Shown here: in pieces, positions 24,601 through 36,600 of the stretch
Layout: every line of letters begins with the position of its first letter
How positions within the stretch are numbered: the first letter of the stretch is position 1
From: Branchiostoma floridae
Taxonomy: Eukaryota; Chordata; Leptocardii; Amphioxiformes; Branchiostomatidae
Direction of reading: 5' to 3'
DNA: 64,000 nt
Assembly: GCF_000003815.2 (NCBI RefSeq)
Contig: NC_049980.1
Coordinates: 2,988,660-3,052,659, forward strand
Notes under the pieces: model-generated
Databases searched by the model: none
The model's input: the letters and a program-made list of their open reading frames with translations, nothing else
Told to the model about the DNA's origin: nothing
Translations under genes and position numbers: made by a program

Positions 24601-27600
24601 GCGCCCCCAATATATTACAACCGTGTCTGCGGGGCGTCGCAAAGGAGGTCCACGGAAATTTTGAAATCTCGACCCTCTGAAACGCAATTTTCTGCATTTT
24701 GACAGGACTTAGGGCAATGGTTAGGGCAGGTTTGATTCCGCTATACGCACAATCCATCCATTACGTTTTACGGTAAATTCAGGGGAGCTACAACGCATTA
24801 CGTAGAATTAAAAGAGTCAATTACACTCTACGCAAAATGCACCGATTATGCTCTACGTTGAATTAAGCGATCCGTCTACGCTCTACGTAAAATTAAAAGG
24901 GCCGATTACGCTCTACGCAAAAGGGCATTGGGGCCCTCAGAAATAGAGACACAACTTACCTATCGATGTTTGTTTGAACTTTTCGCTCTTCTTCTTTCGC
25001 CGCCATTTCCATGGTTTGAAGATGCGTCCGAGTGTGGCGAACCTGCTCTTCCTCTCCACCGGAGGTGTTCGCGAGCCCGGCACAAGGCTCGAGCCCGACT
25101 TCATTGCATCTGCTTCTGATATGGTGCCTACAGAGGACAGAGGGAAGATAATTAGTCAAACTAATGAAAAGGAAGCATTTTGGCTTAAATAAAATAAATT
25201 AATGATTATACAACTGCATTTTCTCACACTGGAGGCAACAATGGATGGAAATATTTTAAGCTAATATAGCCATTAACTCTGCAAGAAGAGCTGAACCTAT
25301 TATAGAGTCGATAGGGACAGCTAGTATTGAACATGTTAAAGGCAAGAACTGGACACTCCTCTTTTATACTTTGGTCCTCTGTGGGTACAACAGGAGGGGA
25401 GATCATATGGGCAACAGTCAAACCTGCACAAAAAGACCACTCCTGAGAAAATCTATGCTCTACATGGACAGGTGGTCTTTTTGAAGAAAAGCAGACCAAT
25501 ATACAACATGACAGACAAAATGATTTGCCAAGGACATTATAAAACTGTTATCCATATGCTCATGGTTTGTATAAATTGTTCAATAATAATAATCTTTGTC
25601 GACCAATGTTTCTTTGATTGATTATTAACTGACTCATTTCTGCATGATAATCTTGCTTGAAAAATTAGCCTGGTATCCAAGACTAGATGAACTTTTAGCT
25701 GCCGAGCAAGAGACTCTGATACCAGGCTACACATATCATGTGAATGTTATGCTAATTTTATTGATTGATGAAGTTGGTCCATAATAGGTCCGAAGTAGGT
25801 CCTCATTTGCATAATCAATGTTTAACGATGTTCACCTGTACATAACTTCCAAATGCCACAAGTAAAAAGTTCCTGTCATTTGCCACAATGACATTATAGC
25901 ATTTTGACCAGAAAAATTCGTGAACCAAGAAATTGAATTGGTGTGGCCTTATGATAGTGTTTTGGGGCCTAAAAAAATTAAATAAAGCATTGATATGATC
26001 AACGACTAACTAGTGGCAGCAGCCATTTCTGTCCTACCACAGTAGTACTACTTTATTTGTGTTGACTTCTGTCCTACCACAGTAGTACTACTTTATTTGT
26101 GTTGACTTCTGTCCTACTACAGTAGTACCACTCTACTTGTGTTGACTTCTGTCCTACTACAGTAGTACCACTCTACTAATGTGGACTTTGACAGAGGTGT
26201 TAGAAATCATGATAACAGTCTAAATCAGGAGTTAAATTCGAATGGATATGCAACTTACATGAATCACTGATTCGACTGAGGTACAAGTGCAACTTACATG
26301 AATCACTGATTCGACTGAGGTACAAGTAGAAGTTTGGACAAAATCAATACTCCAAGGTTAACCCAGCAGGCAGAGGGTTAAACACAGAATCCCAATATTT
26401 TGTTTAGCCATGAAATGCTATGTAGTAATTTTTTTAGGAAACAATAGTATGACTATGAGGGAAATGTGAGGCAGGGGGAATAGTGCATCTAGTTTTTGTA
26501 GAATCTTATAACTGTGATAAAGGCGCAATGTATGGGGACATGAATTTGTTAGGACTTGGGTCCAGGTGGAAAATTATCATCAGTGGTCAATCTGAATTTT
26601 ACGCTTGTCATTATATCTTCAAGGGTAAGAGCTAATGGTAAGAAAAAACCTGCATGGTATCTTACATGCAATCCCACAATCATTATTCCCTTCAACCATG
26701 TTTGCAGACTATATTACAATGAGACTTCTACCGCACTGAGAGGCACTGGAAGGGCATTCACAGAATGGAAAAAACAGGTCAGACTCAATCTACATTGTAT
26801 CACAAGATCACGCTACAGATAGAACATTATTGTAAACTCACATTTGGAGGATTCATGACAACATTCTGCTTCATTTAGAGAATTTCTTAAGTGTTTCAAT
26901 TTGTGCAGTAGTTGACTCATATACAATACTCTGCTTTAGCTAATACTAGTAACCAATTATTGATTTTTGATCGATCTATCTCATCAGCTCAGTAAGGATG
27001 ATGAATTGTACCCAAAGGTCATCAATCTACATGCAACTATCTAGATCACAAACTGCCTTAGGTACATCTTCTTACATGTATACAAAAATATGCCAAAAAG
27101 TAGTTACTCAAGCAACTGGATATGGCTTTGGAAGACGTTTCAACTGGAATCCACCAGTTTTCTTCAGTAACACTGAAGTGATCTGGAAGAAACCGGTATC
27201 CAAAACCATATCCAGTTGCTTGAGTAACTAGTTTTTGGCGTATCTTATTACCTGGATGTCTAACCTACAATGTACATCGACGTATACAAAAATATCTCTT
27301 ACACACATTTGCACCATACACTTAATGATAAGTTCATATTTGTACTTATTTATAAGTAAAATTGTACATGTATGTCTAATTGTCTTTTCATACCTATCTG
27401 TATATGCTTAAGATGAACTGAGAACATTTAACCTCACTTTTCAGCAGCAGTTTACATGTCCTCAGAGTGACTTATCACACCAAGCATTAACTCAGCATCT
27501 TTACTAAAAACTGAATTTCCTATCCTGCTTGAGCTTACATATACAATGTAGGTACTGGTGATCAAATCACAGAGAATCCTGATAAATTGTTTGAGATCCT

Positions 27601-30600
27601 GCTGTGAAAAGATCTATCCATCATCCTTTACACTGACAACTGGACGGGAGATTATTAGGCAAGGAAACTGTATCAAGCACTATAATGAAAATCTGCTTGG
27701 ATGAAAACCATCATCATTCAAACAGCAGGGAGTACAAATGAGCTTGTCGGGGAATTGCAGAGGTGAGCTGAGCCCATGTCAACATATCAAGGTGTTCAGA
27801 CACTTGATCTGAAATCCAGAGAAGTTATAACTTCACAACACACATGTGTAGGTCATGAAGATGAACCGTGTAGCAAGTCTGTTATTACGTTGGGCGGCCC
27901 AGGGGTCACGTGGTGAGAGCACGTGATCATGGGCGCGCCCTGACGTCAGCTAGGCCACGCCCCGCAGCGCTCGCGTAAGCTCCGCCTCCAATTGATATAA
28001 TATAAGGCGAGGTACGCGCTTGTTAGGCGAGAAGCAGATTCAGAGAGACAAGGACAAGCGCATCTTCCGTCGTCGTAGTTTAGTTAACCGGGTTAGTTAG
28101 TATCATCCACCGCAACTCTGTCCAGGTATCGTATCTTGCATTAGTTGTGGTATTATATCATCACATCCGTTCACTTGCCTAAACTGTATACAATCGGTCG
28201 TAGTAATAAAGATCACATCAAACTGTACACTGAACCCTGGTCCTTGGCTATATTGGTGAGAGTGCATAGCATAGATACGTCACCTTGACGTATAGGTAAA
28301 TGCCCAAATCCTACCACTAAGACCAAATGTTACATGGTTCCTACTAGTGGGTACAGTTTTGCTCTGTGATCCTGATTCTACGACCCGATTGTTATAAACT
28401 TTGTACCGTGATTTCTAAGAATACGTCACGTTTTCGGGTTGCGCCAAAGTGACGCTCAGTCAAATTTCCATTGTTCCTGTGTGTTGCGAACTTGCTACCC
28501 GTGTACCGATTAGTTGCAATAGACCCTAATCTCGGTCAAAATTCACAGATTAACCTGATTCGTGTGGAATAATTCTACCTGTTTGGATTTTATAAATACC
28601 CCTTCTGTGCTTCTCCATTTTTTTCCACGCAAATTTGTTTGTTTGTCTATCGGCAATTTTGCTTCCCTAATTATACTGCCGCACTCGTAGTGACATACCT
28701 GCTTGACTACACTATCGAATAATTTGCCCACGAAGTTGTGTACAAGAAGTTTTTTTTTTGTCTGTGCTGTATAGTAATTTTGAATTTTCCCAATAGCGTG
28801 GCGTCCGTTGCGTTTTTTTTTGTAATTTCCACCCCGACCCCCCGCGTCAACTCAGTACTGAAGCGCTTTCGCGGTGCCTTTGACTTTCCCTGCGACCGAC
28901 ATTGAATTTCGCATATGTAAATCTTTCTCCGTGTTCAAAGCGTTGTTTCATCGGCACGTCCTTTGTCCTTCATCGATACCTACCTGGTAACTCCTTTGTC
29001 GACCGTCACCGCCAAATTTCCATGTATTAGCACTTTCATGCCAGTCAAGAAGTCCATTTTTTCGGCGCCGAAACTTATCCCTTGAAAAGCATTGTTTTCT
29101 TTGATATTGCCGATATGTCTGGACAGGGTTTTGTTATGCTATAAGGTTTTGTTATGTTCCTCCGCCGACTTTGACGTGCTTTCTTTTAGCGCCATAACTC
29201 AGTACGTTCGCACCTTGTCATTGTATCCAACGTCACGTAACCTGTCTCCTGATGCATGTCAATCTCCCCCATCCTCCGAATTTTTAGGTCTCCCGTCGTT
29301 GTATTGCCCAACTATGCACATGTTTGTTCTCGGTAATGCTGATTGCAACGCTGCGGTTTTGACATGTTTGGATGTGGGGATGGCAAAATGTTCTTGTCGT
29401 TGATTAAACCATTTCCTTGATTTGTGGACAATTCGTTCGATAAGTGTTGGTTTTAGTCTGGAAGTTCTGTTTTGATTAGTGTATTTTCGCTTGTATACTT
29501 TGCTAGGATTATTTGTGGTTGTGAAAAGGTCAGGTGTAGAACTTTTTCTTGTCCTGTTTAAACTTGTCGTGTTCCGTTTACTTGGTGCTACATTTGGCTG
29601 TCGATTTTGGAGATTTCATAACGGATACGGATGGTTTAATTTACACAAATTGTTTTGTGATTATACATGGCGTGTACCTTGATTGTTTTTCTGAGAAGTT
29701 GCATAATTGATTGGGTCTCTTGCTGTAGTCAGGGTTAAGATTTTTTGTTGTTGGCCAGTGATCATCTGCTATTGGGTACATTTTTGTTAGGTTGTCCTGA
29801 TTTCTCGTGTTGTAAGTTTTTTGGAATTATTCCACAGGGCAATGCACGTAAAGGGTTCTGTTTGGTTGCTTGCCTGATGAGAAATTGTTTTTCGAAATCG
29901 TTAAACTTTGTTTTTGTGCGTAAAAACATACACCGTATCTGAATCATTGTTGTCCAGGCCAGGGTCTGTATGGTTTCAGCTGTAAAGATCATTCGTCGTT
30001 TGTTTGTTCTGTGTGGCCATTCCTCCTACAAGTTGAAGTGATTTTCAGTCTTGTTTCTAAGGAGCCAGTGATTGTGACTGTGGCACAGTTGCCGGGTGTC
30101 GTGTAGCGTTTGAAAGCAAGCTAACGTCGGGCGATCCACTCACGTCTTCTCCTCTTCTTTGATAAGTTCGGCGTGGTATAGTTTGTTACTTGGTATTTTG
30201 GTAATTTTGGTATTTAGGGTTTGGTAATTTGGACATGGGAGGACAGTTTTTTGTTTGGGGTGACCAAGCCTACCCGGATCAGGGCATGACAGGGTCTGCG
30301 CCTGTGGCCGGAGTAGGGGCACCAACTTGGAAGTCCGTCCCATTTACACTGTTAGATCCCGGATGGGGTGAATCGTCCTTTTTGGGGGTCCTTACCCAAA
30401 GTTACCCCAAATGCTGGGGTAACTTTGAGTGAGAGGGCAGACCCCATTGTTCTCTCCTAGCCTGATTATGCACGTTTGGGGTGAAACTTGGTGTGTTTAC
30501 TTTGCAACAGAACACAAAGGAAAAGTCACCCTTTCTAACCCATGCAATTATAACATCTTAGCCCTGAAGTGTGAAGACGGCACAACTGTACCAATAACTC

Positions 30601-33600
30601 TCAGTCAACAGTCTGACTTAGCTTTTGCTTTAAATCTCGGTAATCTAGTCTGTTTAGTGTTTTCCATTCTTTACTCCCTAATAAAGCCAGCCATTTCTAA
30701 CCTGAATGGTGTCTAATACACATCAGTGTCTGGCACTGTCTGCCCCACTCTAAGGTCATAAACAAAGACGGTGTGGGATATTCACTTCTAGGTCTATTGT
30801 TTCAACCTTGTCTGCCAAGTGAACAACAAAGCTTTAACACAAAGCCAAAAAAAACTCAAAGAAAATTCCCAAGGAAAGCTATCATACAACAACTATTTTA
30901 ACCTTAGTTGTAACATGTTTCAACATCTGAACAAGGAGGTTAATTGCCGAATATCCACACATGCATCTTGTGCAGCAAGAGAGTGTTTCACATGTTCTTG
31001 TGACAGCCCTTTTCACCCATAATTACTCTTTTATGACCTAGGTGTGAATTTCATTTTCACCCCCAACATCTGCATAGAAACAATGCCAAGTCAGGTCACA
31101 CATTTTCACCCCTTTTTACTCTTTGGGTCCAGGTAAAACGGGGTAAGGACCCCCAAAAAGGACGATTCACCCCATCCGGGATCTAACAGTGTTAGGTTAT
31201 TTAGGTACACGCGAGCCGAAGAGGAGAGACTGAAATGTGTTTGGGTGGAGGCGTTTTGGCGAGTAGCGACAGCATTGCAGCGCACACTCCAGGAGCGACT
31301 TGTGTTACTATGTCGTCAGTCTGTCCCTGTTGTAAAGTCCGTCCGTTCGAAAAGGCCGTCGCCGAGAACACGTCCATGTTTTGTCTGTCACCAGCTAGGC
31401 CACTGGAAGTCACAATGTCCTGCAAGAAGATCCAGCAAGCAAGGCCACTGGACTCGTTACCATTTCAACAGCGATTCCCTCCCCAGGCAACAGGACCACG
31501 CCCGGCGACTTGCTGACGAAATTCCAGGACCTGTAATCCCCCAACCAAGGACACTGTTCCGCGGGGCNNNNNNNNNNNNNNNNNNNNNNNNNNNNNNNNN
31601 NNNNNNNNNNNNNNNNNNNNNNNNNNNNNNNNNNNNNNNNNNNNNNNNNNNNNNNNNNNNNNNNNNNNNNNNNNNNNNNNNNNNNNNNNNNNNNNNNNNN
31701 NNNNNNNNNNNNNNNNNNNNNNNNNNNNNNNNNNNNNNNNNNNNNNNNNNNNNNNNNNNNNNNNNNNNNNNNNNNNNNNNNNNNNNNNNNNNNNNNNNNN
31801 NNNNNNNNNNNNNNNNNNNNNNNNNNNNNNNNNNNNNNNNNNNNNNNNNNNNNNNNNNNNNNNNNNNNNNNNNNNNNNNNNNNNNNNNNNNNNNNNNNNN
31901 NNNNNNNNNNNNNNNNNNNNNNNNNNNNNNNNNNNNNNNNNNNNNNNNNNNNNNNNNNNNNNNNNNNNNNNNNNNNNNNNNNNNNNNNNNNNNNNNNNNN
32001 NNNNNNNNNNNNNNNNNNNNNNNNNNNNNNNNNNNNNNNNNNNNNNNNNNNNNNNNNNNNNNNNNNNNNNNNNNNNNNNNNNNNNNNNNNNNNNNNNNNN
32101 NNNNNNNNNNNNNNNNNNNNNNNNNNNNNNNNNNNNNNNNNNNNNNNNNNNNNNNNNNNNNNNNNNNNNNNNNNNNNNNNNNNNNNNNNNNNNNNNNNNN
32201 NNNNNNNNNNNNNNNNNNNNNNNNNNNNNNNNNNNNNNNNNNNNNNNNNNNNNNNNNNNNNNNNNNNNNNNNNNNNNNNNNNNNNNNNNNNNNNNNNNNN
32301 NNNNNNNNNNNNNNNNNNNNNNNNNNNNNNNNNNNNNNNNNNNNNNNNNNNNNNCCTACAAGAACTCCTTACTAATTATCCGTACTCAGGTACCTACGGT
32401 TTGGCAAGCTTTTTCCTCCTCCTTCGTTTTGGCTACTGATTGTGTAAATCCCGGCAAAAAATTCAGCCTTCCTTGCATCATTAAGTGGTCTACTAAAAAA
32501 GAGATTCCACGAAGGCAGTTGTCGTAATCATTAGCAGGGCACATTGCTAGGGATTAAGGTAGTGGGACCGCCTCGTTCTCTCCTCCGTTGGGACCCGTTT
32601 TCCCTTCCGAACGCGTTGGCACTCACTAGTCCCCTCCTCGTCTAACAACCAAGGACCCGCCAAAAGTGCAGTGGGTCCCGAGCAAAAACGCTCTCAAACT
32701 GGTTAGACCGGGTTCGACATGATTTATCCTGTCTGTGTGTACTACTCGGGTACAGAGTCTTGTCTACGTTGATGTGTGTACAAAATGCTTTTGATGATAT
32801 GATTACTAATGTTCGGAACTTTGATGATGTTACTGTTCAGGAAAGTACTTTGGTATTATGGTGCTCCGTTATTCTGATGCTTCGATGACCTTATTGTTTG
32901 GGAAATTGTTTTGGTATTGTTTGGTATCGATATTTTGGATTTTGTTGTCATGCCTTCTGTTGCTTTCTATATGTAATGTTGTTTCGAATTCATTCGTATG
33001 GTGCCATGATGTATTTTATGTGATGCTGTATTCAACGAGATTCTCACCTAAGTGTCAAAGTCGATACAATTGATTTTTTTACTTGATTTGTACTTAATGA
33101 GATTGAAAGACCAGTCGTATCTGAGTCGATGCGATAATTTTTTTTTCTCTCTTCATCTGTACTTAGTGAGTCGACATTGATGTATGCTAAGGTGTGAGTT
33201 ATGGTTTGCGTATGGTTCCGGGTATTCGAAATTCATTGTGATATTCTTACGTAATTTATTACTTAAAGTTAGTTCAATTTTACTGAGATGTGTTAAATGA
33301 TGCGGGAGCATCATTAATCTAGAGTTCCAAGACCCCATACCTTCACTCTACAGTTTAACTTTTATGTTTTTCTCAGTCATTATGCAAATCATCATAATGA
33401 TCTCGCTTATTTGCATAACTTATATTAGTTTATCATCTCCACCACCCAAACGACAGATGTAGGCAATCTCATCTTAAGAAAGCAGGTCATACCGGCCTTT
33501 TTCAAATTTATTTTTAATACATTTTATACCTCCATGAAATATTTAGAGCTTTTGTAAATTATATGCAAATTACTTAAACATTTACACGATGTATGCATGG

Positions 33601-36600
33601 TTAAGTTCATCATTGACTAACGTACACATGTCACTAGTAAAAATTCCCCAGCACTGTCATTAATCATTAGGCGGTTTTGCAATATTTGCATATAATATGT
33701 AAATCAGTTCCTCATTTGCGTATTTGGCATCTGCTTAATATGTTCCTCCATGTTCATCAAACCCCACCAACACACCAAGTATGAAATCAATCCACCCAGC
33801 TGTTCTTGAGTTATCTTGTTCACAGACAGACAGACAAAAGCTAGTGAAAATATAACCTCAATGACATTTCATGGAGGTAATCAAAAAGAAATACAGACAT
33901 TGAACCATCCATCTAGAACACAAGTAAGAACTAGAAAGGCCGACATTTGCTTGAGAGCAAATACAGCATATTTCACCCATACCCCTTCCCATGCAACATT
34001 GGAATGTTCCAAATCACACCTGCGCAAAAATGGAACATAATGCACATGCGATCAGCCATCCAGCCTAAATCTTGCAATAAAGTTATTATTGGTGTAACAA
34101 TTTTGCAACCATTTTCTGAAACAAATCATGTCATATGTCTCTCTTTTCTGGTTGCATATGTAATGTTTAAGTGCCCTAGTGGCAACGAAATACTGTGGCT
34201 TAATAAAATGTACTCATTAATTATGCAAATAAGCACCAGGTTTGTATTCATCATCATCATCCGGACATGCTGGTTGCACGGATGGCCATGACTCTATTCC
34301 TCCATCTTTCCCTATCGTCCATAGCCTTGGGCAGTTCTTCAGCCGAGCAGCCAGAATCATCACAAATTTGATGTACATATGTTTTGCATGGTCTACCTTT
34401 GCTAGCATGACCATGTTTGGGATGGAAGGCATGTCCGAAGTTATCTACATATCAAAAATCACAATGATCCATCAACCCCTTCCAGAATTATTCCATTTCA
34501 AAAGGGCAATTGCATACGCGTGGATGAATTGCTGCGGAATTTCAGGAACTTTTACCAATCGGATATATAATTAACAGTAAGCCTAATATTTCTCTTTTTG
34601 AGTTAAGTGTATGGCATATTTTTGAGCATTCTAACATGAAATGCCATGTATTTATAAACTGTTGTCATTAATTATGCAAATTAGTCCCTGATTTGCATGA
34701 TTAGCATTTAACTATATAAGGCATCTCTGAAGCTATCTACATTATAAATATCATGAAGATTCGTCAACCCATTTCCGAGTTATTCCCCTAAAGGAATGAT
34801 GCAACTACACATGCCTATAGAAAAATTCCTGACATGCCTAGGTGCACAGACACCCAGTATTTCAAGCCCTGATGTACATATTCATGTCAGAGTCATTCTA
34901 TTCTAAAGTCAACAGGAAGGCAGACTGTTGAAAAAGGAAGCTAAGATGAATTTTTTATACTTGTTGGGAGATCTTGACTTTAGAAAAGAGGAACAGAACT
35001 TGCACAGGTTGTCATTATAGACAGTTCTTATGTGAATGAAAAAATAACTGCATGTATTTTGTACTACCAGAAAGTGGTCACGTTGGCCTGGTGGTACTTA
35101 CATGTTTTTTTACACTGCGTACATAAAACAAAAAGTTGTACAGTATAAACTTTCAAAGGAAAAGTTCAAATTCAATGGGTGAAACTGAAATACATGTACA
35201 CAAAATAACACATACGTATGCTAGTGGGCCTTCATATATGTGCATGTGATTTTATTGAATTTCAAAACAAAAACAAAAAGATAAAGAGATACATACAAAT
35301 ACAGCAGAAGCCGTTAAATTGCACACCCAATTTGCCAGCATACTTTGGGCAATTATTCAGCGTGTGCAATAATGCGAACTTACCCAGTTGGACCGTATAC
35401 TGTATACGATTCAGCACACTGTGCCCTGTGACACGTAAATGATTACAGGTCAGCCCAGCGCAGTGTCCAGTCTAATGCTGGGACAATTTTGACTGCCAAC
35501 ACTATAGTTGTAAAGTACGCTACGCCATACTACGTATCCAGAGGGTAGCTATGGTTAGATCAGTGACACTGACAGTTGATCAAGGAAGTACCATACCGCC
35601 AAAAGTGACTGCTATGTCCATCTGTAGGACCCAAGTTGCTGTGCAGTTTCCGACTGGCTGCCAAGAACTTAAGTTAAAACCAATGCAAATATTTTCTCCT
35701 GAAGGCAAAAGTATTTCCCCGCGACCTTAACTGCAATTACAGTAATAAGACAATGGATGGATAGATTTTATTGAGTATGTCACAGCAAGTTGTCTCTCAA
35801 ATCGTAATGCTGATTTTGGCGGGCGTTCGTTTCTTTGTGGTACTGACACACCGGGGACCCGCCCACAAGCTCCAAAAACATCACTTTCTTTTGCTCTTAA
35901 AAACACAGGCAGTAATCGGCTTATTTCAAATGTGTATGCCAATTTTTAGCGTGCATTTTCAGTCATTTTTTTTGACAAATTTTCGTGCAATCATCCAGCA
36001 CTGGTGACTTTTCGCCGTGCAGATAAGCAAAGTCACTAACAATGGAGTGAATGGGAGCCGGTTCAGAATTTGGGGATTCTGTGCAATTGACTGAAGTGTG
36101 CTTTTATCCGATGTGCAATTAACTGGCTTCTACTGTAGATAAATGAAAGAAGAAAGGCACTATTTTGCATTTCAGAAAAGAGAAAAGATAAAGAAAATGT
36201 GAACAGTACCATGCTGGTGATAGGTACTGACATGGTAGACACCTCTCCTGCGAAGGAAAATCAGCCTGGCCATGGTGGAGACAGGATGCAGTGGCAAGCA
36301 TAGACGGGTCAGAGGTCAGGAAAGTGAGGTACTGTCAGAGGTCACACAAGGTATGGTCAGAGGTTACAGGTGGGAAAAGGCTAAGTTACATTATAGCTTA
36401 TTGTTAAGGACAAAGTGATCAGAGGTAATGGAAAGGGAGTCAGAAGTAACAGGTGTAGAAATATGTCATCACTAAGTAAAATGGGGTTATCAATAAACAA
36501 AATGTTGGTCAAAGATCATATAGATAGGGTCACACAGATATCTGGTATGGGGTAATGGAGTAAAGGGTGACTAATATGGACAAAGAAAAGAAGACAAGCA

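Larger units (their letters stand above)
23631..24937. mobile_element. 1.3-kb hAT-like element abutting PHACTR exon 2
   Basis: The left end AGGGCCCCAATG is the inverse of the right end CATTGGGGCCCT, flanked by CAGAAATG and CAGAAATA (7 of 8 matching). 'CTCTACGCTAAATTC' and 'CTCTACGCAAAA' words are reiterated at both ends. A non-LTR retrotransposon end and a hairpin element lie inside, so it is a composite. The right end stops 22 nt short of exon 2 (24960). Confidence 0.65.

Noticed and set aside
31245-32375. 376-codon continuous frame
   Set aside because: Most of it is the assembly gap; only the first about 107 codons (zinc-knuckle part) are real sequence.
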